Origin: Nissolia schottii
Taxonomy: Eukaryota; Streptophyta; Magnoliopsida; Fabales; Fabaceae
Direction: 5' to 3'
DNA length: 64,000 nucleotides
NCBI GenBank assembly: GCA_003254905.1
Contig: QANU01073503.1
Span: 567,694-631,693 of the forward strand
Within the stretch, counting starts at the first letter, position 1. The number at the start of each line of letters is the position of its first letter. The notes beneath the pieces are model-generated. The model worked only from the letters and a program-made list of their open reading frames with translations, was not told where the DNA came from and did not search any database. The position numbers were made by a program, and so were the translations under genes. Below, piece after piece: positions 51,228 through 63,508 of the stretch.

Positions 51228-52775
51228 AAATCTGGTAAAGACAGTAAAAAAATAAATTAAAAATCTGGTCAAACCTCTTAGAGTCTTTTTTTTGTTTTTT
51301 TTGGACCCTAACCCCGGAGCTGCTTTGTCAATGGGGTTTTTCATTGGTACAAAAACGAGGATATAGCCCAAACGAAGTGACATAGAAACCATGACAAAAA
51401 GAAAGGTGACACAGAAACAAGAACAATAACCCAAGCAAACCAAGACCAACAGAAAAAAGAGGATCCAAGAGACAAATCCAACATAAAGTACTTTTTTTTT
51501 TTCTAATAAAAAATATTCCTCTTGAATAGACTTCCTGTGTAGAAATCAGATAGAAATAAGAGGCGTTTTATTTTGTCTCATTATTTGTGGAATATTATGC
51601 TGATTGATTACTCATATATTATTGGATGAAATTTTAATGAAACTCATAAAATTTGTTGAAATCACATCTAATAATAAATGATTAATAAATTGACATACTA
51701 TCACATAACTCGTAAGTCCACTTGCAGAAAAACTATTGTATCCTCATTAAGAAGGAATTGTACTTCTAAGAAATATATAAAAGTGATGGGGACTAAGTAG
51801 AAATGAATGTGATAATGATTTGAGGGAGAAGAACCATGAAAATAAAAGAAAAGAACCTTTTCTGTACCTTATGCAGTTCTCCCTATCCAACCTCACTTAT
51901 TTTCTTTGACTTTTCAAAGTAAAAAAAGCACGTAGCTTTATTTTATATTCACAAATTTTCTCTTTAAATCACTTTTTTATTAATTGAGCTTTTGAATGAA
52001 AATTTTATTATATTGTCAATCTTATATTAACAATTCATGTTATTTGACCACGCCAAAAAACAAATGGATAAATTATGTAACTCGGTGAAGAATTTCGTAG
52101 ATTTTATAATTTTATAGACGGTAACCGATATGCGTGACAAACTTAATTACATCTACCAGTATATGTGACAAACCTTGACTAATATTTATCCAGGAGCAAT
52201 AATACCAATAACATTATATACACTCTTCATTTTTTGTAGAATTTACCATACACCGTAATTGTACAAAAAGATTGAAAACAATATACAACAGGATAAAGAA
52301 AATGCCCATTCAACATATAAAAAATTGTATAGTATAAATTCAGCAGTCAAGTCTAAGTTGGGTACTTTTTTAATTGAAGCAAATTAATTACGTGACTGAT
52401 TGGCCTCAAATAAATAACCCAATGACCTGATAATTAGTCAGGTCATTATTAAATTATCTTGGATCAAAGAAATATTCTAGTGAAAAAAATAGAGTAGAAT
52501 TTTAAGTCCAATTTAATCCAGCCTAACACGCGGTTTGTACCTCCCTTAAAAAAAGCAAAGCAACATTATACATGTACTCATTTTTATTGATTATGTATCG
52601 CTTTATCTTAATCAATTTTTATTCTTACATCGGATAAATTTTTAGATAATCGTAAGAGTAATTTATTTTTTACTCTTTGCTGCATTAACTTTGAGAATCA
52701 CATTCTTTATAATCATCCACTATGATTTTCACAAAGACTATGTAGCAATTCGCGAATGAATTATCACTTACACCA
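51228..52775. other. AT-rich intergenic DNA
   Basis: I see no gene or clear repeat. The 75-codon minus-strand frame near 51222-51449 has no recognisable domain. Confidence 0.45.
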
Positions 52776-52784
52776 AAATAATAT

Positions 52785-53730
52785 CAGTTACGCTACACGT
52801 ACACCAAATATCATACATCATGCACACATCCAATATTAAATACGTTTGGACTCACTACGAATACCCGCTCACGCACGGATCCCACTACGCACTTAAACGC
52901 GCGTGCACATGCAATTTAAGTTTCTCAGTTTTCATTCGCGTGCACAAATTTTATAAGCATTTGTGCACAAACATTATGTAGTTGAATGCACAAACATTAC
53001 TCGCTTATGAGTACAAACCTTTGCATGGACCACACATTTCATAATTCATTAGGCTCTTGGATGCACAAACTTTATAAGCATTTGTGCACAAATATTACTG
53101 GTTTATGTTCACAGACCTTTACATGGATCATACATTATAGAATTCATTAGATTCTTTGGTGCACAAACTTTATAAGCATTTGTGCACAAACTTTATGTAG
53201 TAGACTGTACAAACATTACTAACTTATGTTCACAAAACATTTACATGGATCATACATTCCAGAATTCATTAGACTATTTAATGCACAAACTTTATAAGCA
53301 TCCGTACACAAACTTTATGTGGTATAATGCACAAACATTACATGCTCATGTTCACAAGTATGACATTTTACAAGTAATTGTTCACTCAAATAGCTGTTAC
53401 AAGTAAACCACCATAGTTAACGGCAGACCTCATCCATTTTAAAAGAAACCAACATTTTATCATCTTAATTTCATTTTAATCAACTTTCACTTGATAAGAG
53501 GACGAAGATGAAGAGGATAAGAGGATGAGAGGATGACGAGAATATATAAAGGTAATAGAGCGAGGATGAAAGGATGCTGATGTCGACGATGATGGAAACG
53601 AGTTCGAGATTGGGCGCGTTGTTTATAATTTTGGAAAATATAAGAAATACATATATTGATCATTAATTACGTATAATTGGAGGACGTATATATGGGTGTA
53701 TGCAATTTGAATGTATACAAAGCATTTTTG
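52785..53730. mobile_element. Non-autonomous Mutator-like element, 946 bp
   Basis: A 9-bp target duplication with one mismatch flanks it (aaataatat 52776-52784; aaatcatat 53731-53739). The ends CAGTTACGCTACACGTACAC and, on the complement, CAAAAATGCTTTGTATACAT resemble those of the 227-bp element at 18620. The left half holds a tandem repeat, with TGCACAAAcTTTATAAGCAT at 52941, 53062, 53160 and 53282 (spacing 121, 98 and 122). The right half has purine-rich GAGGATGA repeats. No transposase is present. Confidence 0.8.
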
Positions 53731-53801
53731 AAATCATATTATATAGTTTATTGCAATGCTTGAATGAATTTTTTTTTAGATGGCAATGTATTTATATTTA
53801 T

Positions 53802-54564
53802 GGGATAAATATGATATTAGTTCCTCATAAATTTTGTTGTTAAAAATTGTTTATCATAAAAAAAAATTGTAAGGTTTTAATCTCCCGCCGTCATATTAAG
53901 TTGTTAGCTGTTGACGTGAGAATCCACTTGGCCATATGGTAGGTTACGTGTCATGCACGCGACACAATTAACCCAACAATTTCTTCTGCTTACGCTTGTG
54001 CTATGAATTCTTTGGTAGCGTACGAGGTTAAGGGTTGCATCACCCTCTATTCTTATCTCTAAGAGATAGTTAAGTGATGATTACTTTCTCATTACCACTT
54101 AGGTTTCTTTTCTCAAAGTTCCCCTAAGTTTACCAATAATTCATCAATGGTCAATTAATAAAAAACATTGAATGAAAAAAATTCATTCACGACCAACATA
54201 GTTGAATGACATCGAAATTGGAATTAAGAGAAGATATTAGGGTTACACCATCATTCCAATCAAAAGGAGAAATTAGTTCATAATGCAAAAACTAAAATTA
54301 TGAATAAAAGTACGTTTGTTGTCTTCTTCTTCTTTGCTACAGTTTCTTGAGTCGTTGTCCCGCTATTACTAGTAAAGTGACCTCACCCATGCGCTGTCAC
54401 TTGTTTCCCTCCCCCCTCTCTCACCTTTGCCATGTAGCCAAGTGAATTCTCATAGAGACTAAAACCTTAAAAAAAATTGTATGAAAAACAATTTTAATAA
54501 AAAAATTATGAATAATAAAATTTAAAATTTAAAATTTATGAGAAATTAAAAATATATTTAATTC
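53802..54564. mobile_element. Non-autonomous Mutator-like element with long inverted repeats, 763 bp
   Basis: A perfect 9-bp target duplication TATATTTAT flanks it (53793-53801 and 54565-54573). Terminal inverted repeats extend about 130 bp. Left blocks CCTCATAAATTTT, AAGGTTTTAATCTC and GAGAATCCACTTGGCCATA each have a complement on the right. The start GGGATAAATATG...TTAGTTCC resembles a terminal family widespread in legume genomes. The interior is not recognisably coding. Confidence 0.85.
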
Positions 54565-54573
54565 TATATTTAT

Positions 54574-55287
54574 TAATAAGAGGATTTCATTTCCTTTGAT
54601 TTCATTTTTAATTGTAGAATTATCTTGACTCACTAGACTACCGTAGAAATAGGAAGCTGAATAAAGTACATAAACACAGATGCGTTATTATTTCATTATT
54701 TATTTGATAGGTACTGTATTATTATTTCATTAGTTTTGTACAATATCCTTTCATTAAAGAATAACTTTTTAAAACAAATAATAATAATAACTATATATAA
54801 AATGAAAATCACCAATGGAATCTTATCTATGAAAAGAGAAAAACCACCAATCAATGATGGCGCAAAAATATTGGACTCTGCTCACCTCGCTACCACCCTA
54901 CATAGTCATAAATGATAAATTGATTCTTGTTCACACCGTCTTTATCACCCTAATTCTCTCTCTTTTTTAAAAAAAAAAATAATGCAGAGTTTCAAACACT
55001 TGTTAAACTCATATTTTAATATAGTATTGGGATGTGCATTTTCTTAATTCTTTATTAGTTTGATAATATTTATTTTTAAATTTTATGATGTTTATTTTTT
55101 TGTGATGTACACCAAATTTTTGTCATAAATAACTTTTTAAATACGTAAAAAAAATTAAAATACATAATCACACAACGCATCATAATATTTATTACAGTAT
55201 TTAAACATCCCATTAAAAACTCTTGAAACAAAGAATTTCATAAAAAGAAAAAATAATAATAATTAAGGAAAATCGTAAGCTATGACG
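54574..55287. other. Upstream region of the ABCC gene
   Basis: AT-rich intergenic DNA containing no gene. A short CACC/TCAC-rich patch at about 54850-54960 is not assignable. Confidence 0.45.
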
Positions 55288-55295
55288 TATAAAAG
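55288..55295 (+). promoter_or_regulatory. Probable TATA box of the ABCC gene
   Basis: It reads CGTATAAAAGTTG. A start about 30 bases downstream (near 55320) gives a leader exon of about 115 bases that ends at GCTGCAAG|GTATGAG (55433). Confidence 0.6.
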
Positions 55296-55433
55296 TTGAC
55301 ATGTTCTTTAGAGAGTGGAAGGGAAGTGACAAGATACCGACTTTGTCCACACACCGAAGACGATCCCTCGTTCCTCTTTCCTCTGCCCCTCTTCTCTGAA
55401 TTCCACTCCCCACATTTCAGCTTCTGCTGCAAG

Positions 55434-56463
55434 GTATGAGTCCCTAAGATCCACAACTCTTTTAGTTTTCAATCAGAGAAAAAATGCAATTTTTAATCAG
55501 AAAAATGTCACCTTTTTTTTTTTTTACCCAAAGTTCATATCTCAGCTGAGTGATTCATGATTATGCTATAGTTTTTTCTTTCCGTTCATTGGTTACATCA
55601 ACATCAACATCATCATCATCATCACATACACAACGCAACACAACACAACACAGTACTTTACCCGCTACAAACAAACAAAACAAAGCGAGGCTAAATATGT
55701 ATGTGTGTGATGTGAATCCGCTGTTTAGATTTCTCCACACTCCTACCCAGGTTAGATTTCTCTTTTTTCTATCATCTTATCCTCAAAGATTCCTTGGCTC
55801 CTTGCCACAAAGTTTTCATCTTTTTCTCTTTGGAACCTTTTCCCCCTTATGAAAGCATATTCCTTTTTTCTTCTCTATTTGTGTCACTTGCCGGCAGCTC
55901 CCTTTTCCCCTCATCGGTTCGTTCTTTTTAGGGTCTATCTTATGCACCCCTTTTTAGTTTTGTTTATTTTTTAAAACCAAATTTGACTCTTTTTTGGGGT
56001 TATCTTAATATTCTGCTTAGGTCAAAGTTAATGCACTGACTGATAACAAGGGATTAAAAAGTAAGGACTTTATGTTATCAGCTATGTTTGAGCTATATTT
56101 TCTGTGTTGGGATTACTGAAACGGTAAAACCCAATCGAGTCTAACATATTAGAAAAACAGAAGTGGATTCTATGCATGCAAGCTGTTTATTTTTCATGTT
56201 TTTAGTTATTTTATATCACTTCCCTCCCGTTAGGTTGGTCGTTTGTTGTTTCATTTCTGTTCCTGTCTTTCTGTGATGTGTTTTGCACCCCATATTCAGA
56301 AAGAAGGGGGATACAGGAAACGCATAAACTTTTTCATTTTTTTAGTCATAGAAGTTGAAATAGAAATAAGTGCAGCAAGTGGCTATTAGGAATAATGACA
56401 GTTTCACATATTCAAAATTATAAGTATTTTTGGATTTTGCACTCATTCGATGCCAATATCCAG
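55434..56463 (+). other. Predicted 5'-UTR intron of the ABCC gene
   Basis: The donor GTATGAG at 55434 and the acceptor CAATATCCAG ending at 56463 enclose 1030 bases of T-rich sequence. The following leader exon (56464-56600) has two tiny uORFs (56479-56496 MACWL; 56559-56573 MCFA). The acceptor is one of several possible. Confidence 0.5.
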
Positions 56464-56600
56464 GAACAGCTCATTCTGATGGCTTGTTGGCTTTAGGTTC
56501 ATCTTGCTGCAAAAGGACAACTCCACTTGGAGGGGAAGGAGGGGAGAATTTGGTGCTGATGTGTTTTGCTTGAACTTCTCCCCTAAAGCAGCTTATAACA

Positions 56601-59600
56601 ATGGGTTTCGAGCCATTGGATTGGTATTGCCAGCCGGTTGCAAACGGAGTATGGACTACAGCAGTTGAGAATGCCTTTGGTCCTTACACTCCTTGTGCGA
56701 CTGACTCTTTGGTGATCTCCGTTTCTCATTTGGTACTCCTAGGCCTGTGTGTGTACCGGATATGGTTGATTAAGAAGAATTTCAAAGCCAAGAGGTTCTG
56801 CTTGAGGTCGAAACTCTATAATTACTTGCTAGGGTTGTTCGCTGCATATTGTGTGGCTGAGCCATTATATAGATTGATTGCGGGAGTATCAATTCTGAAT
56901 TTAGATGGGCAGACTCAGCTTGCGCCATTTGAGGTGAGCTATAATCCTGATTACTACACATAATGTTTCTATGATTTGATTCTTCTATTTTATTTAATTT
57001 GCTTGTTATTGAAATTTGAATGTTTTTTGTCTGTTAAATCTGTTCGCATTATCATTATTGCAAACATACCTTTTATTTCTTGTGGTTAATCCTTTTCTGG
57101 CAGATGTTGGCTCTAATAATTAAAGCTGTAATATCATCTATTTACAGATAACTTCACTGGTCATTGAGGCTCTAACTTGGTGCACCATGCTGATTTTGAT
57201 CATCGTTGAAACTAAAGTCTACATCCACGAATTCCGATGGATTGTCCGATTTGGTGTGATATATTCTATTGTAGGCGATGCTGTCATGTTCAATCTCATC
57301 ATTTCTGCGAAGGAATTGTACAGCAGGTTTGACCATATCAGATTTGTTATGCACTTATGCTAAATGAATTGTTGGCTGATTATGATGGAATTTATATTGT
57401 CTATTGTGACTTCTTCGAATCTATTTTTCTTGCGGGTAAAGCTAAACATTTTTGGTTTGCTTTACAGATCTGTGCTGTATTTGTACGTAAGTGAGGTGGT
57501 CTGCCAGGTACCCCGTGCTCTTTAATTTAATATGCCTTTTGATAAGAAATAGTGATTTTGTTTTTTAGCTAGCTGGGTGATTGATACTTAACATTGGGTT
57601 TGCTTATCTGAAATGCACTTATGAGGCAAACTTGAGCCTTGAGGATATTAACCTTTTTGGCCTTCTATAGCTTCTGAAGGAACAGTGTGTGTTCATAGTT
57701 GGAAGTGGCTTTCTTAATCAGTGCAGGGTGGACATTTTATAAATATGAGCTTTCTTATTTGAATTTTTTTGTTGCATAAACATATTATACAAAGGAACAT
57801 ATAGAGCAAGAATAGAGTGAGTCAGTAAATTGCTGTAAACTAGGATACACTGTCTTGATACAGGTAGGCTCTTTATAAAATATTTGTATTTATTCTAGAA
57901 AGTTGGATATAGTGCAGCTTGTAAAAACTCATCGCCAAACTCATAACACGCACTAACCAGACATTACTCTTTAAGGCTCCCTTTGAGCTGAATCATAGAT
58001 GTTAACTATGCCCAGCTTGTTACAAATTTAATCTACCCTGTTTTGACAAATTGTCTTCATAATAACATCCGCTGCCTGCCTCCAATGTGTTTGTAGAGTA
58101 GTCTTCCTACTTTGAAGGCTTGAAACTGATTCTATATAAGGGTTTTGATGTAAATTAGGAGGCAAACATTTGGTGGCATTGTACAAAATTTTCAATTCCT
58201 TGCTGCATTTTGCTGGGGTGCAACACTTTCATTTTTAGGGTGGTCTGTTTAGACCTAAACCTATCAGGCATAAGTTTTGTCTTTATAGCTTCTCGTCATT
58301 GTTCTGGTCAAGGTTTTTTTCAAGCGAATACATATTTTGAATATATATTGGGAAGCTTGCTGCATTCTTGAGTTATTCCTCCTAGCATGTTTTTTCTCCC
58401 TGATTTGGAGGGTGTCTAATTGTTCCCTTATATGTATTTTCCCTCGGTTATCACCCTAGTCAAACTTCATTTTCTATAAAAAATTAATATATTATCTCCT
58501 TTTGGGTTCAGGCTTTGTTTGGAATTCTTTTGCTTGTGTATTTACCTACTTTGGATCCCTATCCGGGTTATACCCCCATTCGGAGTGAATTGGTTACTGA
58601 TGATGCATATGATGAACTGCCTGGAGGAGAGCTGATATGTCCTGAGAGGCATGCGAACATATTATCAAGTATGTATTTACACATTGAATGTAAAGTATGC
58701 TTTCGAAAAATGCTTTAATGCTAAGAGGGTTAGAGGAGTCATTCTGGGCAGATTGAGCTATTAATTTTTCAAGTATTGCTGCGCTGGTGTTAAACGTGAA
58801 TAGCTTGAGTTAAATTACCTAAGTTAAGTTGTATGTGGGTAGGATTTTTTTTTTGTCTATCAATTTTGGAGCTAGCATATTAGTTGGATCGGTATTCCTT
58901 TTCGTAAAGTACGTGTGTATCTCATTTTAATTTCCTGTTCTCGCAGGAATACTTTTTTCTTGGGTGAATCCCCTCATGCAGCTAGGGTATCGAAGACCGC
59001 TTACAGAGAAAGATGTATGGAAATTAGATACTTGGGATCAGACTGAGACACTGAATAATAAGTATGCATTTTCTTTTTCCTCAAAATGTTCTATTTCTGC
59101 ATTAGTTATTGTGTTTCAAGTTTGCTATATAGTGCCTCTTGAATCTGTAGGTTCCAAGAATGTTGGGCTGAAGAGTCTCGGAAGTCGAAACCTTGGCTTT
59201 TAAGGGCACTAAATGCAAGTCTTGGAGGGAGGTATGGATAAGGATTCGCAGATCAGTGTCCATTTTGTTCTCTTACTTTTTTTATCCTGTTGGAAAAATC
59301 AGAGAAAGAAAATACGAGCATGGGATAGTGGGAAGGAAATGGAGATAATATAGAATAGCTGTAGATTGAATCACAATATGTGTTGATTGGTTCCATGCCA
59401 CGCTTTAACCTTTTACTAGATGGTAGAGGAATATTACAATGATATTCTGTCAATCAATCATTTGTCAATCAAGAAGCCAGGATTGGTTTTTTGTTTCAAT
59501 TATAGTGACAATTTAAAGTGACCAATTATTTAGCGAGCTACTTGTTTTTAGAAGGTTTTCTTTAATATTAGATGGTGTGGAAACTTAGCCTTGGGTTTTC

Positions 59601-62600
59601 AATCAGATTGGAGGCTTGAAGATTTGCTAAGCTTCTCATGGTTATTACATCATCATAAGCATCTTAGACCAACAAAATAGTCAGACTTTAGTTACTTGCT
59701 CTAAAATACATCACTCACAATGTTATAAGAACCTTGAGAGAACCACACAACAAAAGCAAGCTATTGCAACTAGAGAGCTCAAGTTCGTATAAACTCCACA
59801 GCGAAATCCCATGCTTCCGATGTGGGACTCTAGTTCCATACCTTGCAATTGAATCCTAACATCCCACCGTGCTTTGCAACCCCGCCCCCCATGCGGATTG
59901 GTTGTGCACTAGCCCATTTGGACTAGGCCTATGCATACATAAAATGCCAACATCACCACCCATGCACTCGATTGCAACCTATAGACATGGTGAAAGGATC
60001 TAATACTAATTGATAAGAAACTTAGGAGAACCATACAATATGGTAGATGGAGAACACAAGATCTTGTAAACCCACACCGGAACTCAAGTCTCATACCTTG
60101 CAATTGGATCCTAATACAATGTGCAAGCAATTTGAATTGAACATGATAAAGTGCAAAAGATAGAAGAATGTATTTTGGTGATGACTTTATGATCAATTTC
60201 TTTTGAATGAACTTGACAAAATCAACTTATGGATTATAGTCAGAGGGCAGAAGTTTAAGTGAAAGGACAAAACTTAGTTCCATTTCCTTACATCCATTAT
60301 ATCAAGTTCTTCGAAAACACAATGACCCATGCACATTTTTGGAGCAACTTTGTTAGTGGACTTTAGTGAATTGGACCAAAAATATGCTTGTGTCATTATG
60401 TGATTGGAGAACTTGATAGAATGGATGTAAGGAAATGGAGCTAAGTTTTGTCCTAAGTGAAATGGTACGTGGCACTGATTAGTTGATTTTAGCACGTTAA
60501 CAAGTCTGTCTACTTATGTGTAGTAAAATTAGTCCAGCCAACGACCATCTCTCCCGGAAGCTTAAGTTGTTGGATGGAGGCAATTGAATGATTTATATCT
60601 TAAGAAGTTGATGATGAAAGCTTCCATAAAAAAAAAAGTTGATGATGAAAGCATTTATTGTATAATATAAAACTGAAGGTTTTTACACACGCATATAAAT
60701 TATTTGTGTGTCGTTTTTGTGTTTATATGCATTTCATTTCATTTATTTTTCATTTTGCTTTCTGCAGGTTTTGGTGGGGAGGCTTTTGGAAGGTAATGTT
60801 CTTGTTTCTTTTGTTGATGTAATTATTGCATTAGGCCATTAGCAACCGTTGTTTGGCTTGGAAACACAATATTTAGACCACTTGGAGTTTGCAGTTCATC
60901 AAACTGTATGGTGTCCTCATGGACTGAAAGAATAAATAGAATAGTAACATTTGTTTTCTTATGTATCTACTCTTTTAATGATATGATGCTTAAAATATTT
61001 AATGCATCCGTTCAGATGTTACTATTATATCAATTATCAACTTAACTTGGTATTAGAGCTCACTGGCATCTTGACTTTCACTGACAACTTGCTGGTTGCA
61101 AAGCCATGTTCAGACTTTCACTAGCTATATCTTATGGTATTCTTCCAGTGTGAAATCTGGGAAGCCTTTGAAGTTTGAAACTGTACTTTTCGTGATTAAT
61201 TTGTTGTGTTAAAAACTTTACATTTGATATATTTGTTCTTCTTTTAACAACATGTAGATTGGCAATGATATTTCCCAGTTTTTGGGCCCACTTATATTGA
61301 ATCAGCTGCTAGAGGTTAGTTGTTTACTGAATTATCACTGATTATTTACCACTAGTAAAAGTTTAATTTACTTATAGAAGACCAGCCTGATGGGTTATGC
61401 ACACACTGACACTATTACTCTATAACAAATACCTTATTGTTATTTTGTTCTAACAATTTTCATGTCACTTGATGTATCCTATAAATTCCATGCAGTCTAT
61501 GCAAACTGGTGGTCCAGCCTGGATTGGCTATGTTTATGCCTTCTCAATATTTCTTGGAGTGGTACGATACAAAATCTTGTTATGGTCTAGATGGCTAATA
61601 TATGGATTGGATTGAATGCATTGGGAAGCAACCAGTTCTGATGTTGAATTCTTAATTTGATGTGATTGATGATACTATTGTTTGCTTCAGATTCTAAGAT
61701 TTGAATGCAATTCTCGTACCCTTTAAGTAATTGCTTCTGCATGTTAACAAGGAATGATAAACATTGAAGATACTTTGGTTTTGAGTAAATTAGGGCAATC
61801 TCCCTTGCAGACTGATGTAAATTATGTAATTAAATGCAAATAATTTAGAACTTATGAAGACTTGACTAATTAAGATTCTCTCTGAATTTCTGTTTGGTAG
61901 GTCTTTGGGGTGTTATGTGAAGCTCAATATTTTCAGAACGTGATGCGTGTTGGATTCAGGCTAAGATCAACACTGGTAATCTTTTTTTTTGTTTTTGGTT
62001 TACATGTATTTATTCACATCTTTAATTCCAATCTAGTAGGTTGTATAAGTGAAATTCCATTAGGCTTGTAACAGATCTTTTATACTGAAACTAGACACTT
62101 TGAACAATTGTTGTATGTAGAATTCATGCTCACTCAGTCAAATTCAACATGCAGACTTCGGTATTCCAATTTTTTTCTTTCCTTTTCCTTCCATTTAGGT
62201 TGCTGCTGTATTTCGCAAATCTCTAAGGCTTACTCATGAAGCCCGAAAGCAATTTGCGTCTGGAAAAATAACCAACTTGATGACTACTGATGCTGAGGCA
62301 CTTCAGGCATGTTTTTTCTCTCTATTATTTGCTGCTAGTGAAGTAGTTGCTGCTGAAAGGCGTAATAGAAATACTTGACTAGAAAGTTTTTAATTAGGGA
62401 CCTATACTGGATTTGATAACAGTAACATGCATACTCTAAATAAAGTTGCTTAGTTTGAACCGTAATTGCCAATTATGTTAAACTAAGGGCTGCTTTAAAC
62501 TCAAATTTTAAATTATGCGTGGCATGGGTTAAACTCAATATTACTTGGTCAGCCAAGCTTTCATATAACGCCTGGGTTAAACTCAACTTATTATGTGTGT

Positions 62601-63508
62601 TCCTGATATTCTCGTGTTATAAATTTTCTGAATGATATGTTCGATGTTTTAATACTGCTGTCTTGCAATTAATGAGTGGATTGTTTTTTCTTTTTTTTGT
62701 TTCCCCTTAAACAGCAAATTTGCCAGTCACTTCACACTTTGTGGTCAGCTCCATTTCGTATTATCATCGCTCTGGTTCTTCTTTATCAAGAACTAGGTGT
62801 TGCTTCCCTTCTGGGTGCTTTGATGCTTGTTCTTATGTTTCCATTACAGGTACAAGAGCTCAACTGCTTACTATATTTGTTCTAAACTTGCACTGCACTG
62901 GATTTATTAATATAAAATTATAAATACTCTTTCATTACAGTATATTTCTTTCCTTCCTCTCTTCGAACCTTTTTTTCCGAGTCTCTCCCATTAAGGTAGT
63001 GAGGTGTTCTGAAAATAACTTTACTTTTGAAAGCACCAAATAAGTTTTATTCATAAGCTAATATTCTAGATTAGTAACCATGTCTGAGGGATGATATCCT
63101 TGGTCTTAAGACTTTTTTTTGCATCATCATGAAAGCTTGCTGAAAACATGAAATAATTTGATAAGGTTCTCTGAATTAAATGTTGTGTTTTGCGGAGGCA
63201 GACATTTATCATCAGCAGAATGCAGAAGTTGTCTAAGGAAGGATTACAGCGTACAGACAAGAGAATTGGTCTCATGAATGAAATTTTAGCAGCTATGGAC
63301 ACCGTAAAGTATGTCTTTCAAGTTTAACTGCATGTTTTATAATTATATTTTCGTTACTTTGGTGAAATGTTAAGTTCTAACTGTTCTGTTGTTGGTTGTG
63401 CTGATATGGCTTAGATGTTATGCATGGGAGAGTAGTTTCCAGTCTAAAGTACAGAATGTCCGGAATGACGAATTATCATGGTTCCGAAAAGTATCATTAC
63501 TTGCAGCG
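56601..63508 (+). CDS. ABCC2: ABC transporter C family member 2-like (MRP type), N-terminal 524 residues
   Basis: Fourteen exons join in frame: 56601-56933, 57148-57326, 57468-57507, 58512-58668, 58947-59061, 59151-59231, 60768-60792, 61258-61314, 61496-61561, 61901-61975, 62199-62306, 62715-62849, 63202-63308 and 63415-63508. The start [13 protein letters not shown] is that of the ABCC1/ABCC2 clade. TMD0 has five membrane helices (for example [20 protein letters not shown] and [14 protein letters not shown] between helices). Linker L0 follows ([44 protein letters not shown]). The first half of TMD1 follows, including [20 protein letters not shown] and [10 protein letters not shown]. Full-length relatives have about 1620 residues, so both ATPase domains lie beyond the window. 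Relatives sit in the vacuolar membrane and move glutathione conjugates, phytochelatins and anthocyanin or ABA glucosides. Intron 11 is GC-AG and exon 7 is only 25 bases. ABCC1 is the alternative name. Confidence 0.94.
59700..60125. repeat. Two diverged repeat units inside ABCC intron 6
   Basis: The block CATACCTTGCAATTG followed by ATCCTAA occurs at about 59837-59859 and 60091-60114, each preceded by AGAACCA(C/T)ACAA about 120 and 75 bases earlier. The first copy has CCGATGTGGGACT, a motif seen in several plant repeats. It is probably a worn, tandemly placed transposon fragment of unknown class. Confidence 0.45.
60264..60453. repeat. Long foldback hairpin in ABCC intron 6
   Basis: The arm from 60264 (AGGACAAAACTTAGTTCCAT ...) pairs with the complement of the arm ending at 60453 (AGGACAAAACTTAGCTCCAT ...). 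The outer 45 bp have about three mismatches and the next 40 bp pair less well, leaving a loop of about 25 bases. It could be a MITE or a small-RNA hairpin; no target duplication was found. Confidence 0.75.
62307..62714 (+). other. GC-AG intron of the ABCC gene
   Basis: The exon ends ...GCACTTCAG and the intron begins GCATGT. The next exon starts CAAATTTGCCAG after ACAG. Only this junction keeps the conserved reading [17 protein letters not shown] donors are a known minor class with an otherwise strong consensus (CAG|GCA). Confidence 0.85.
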
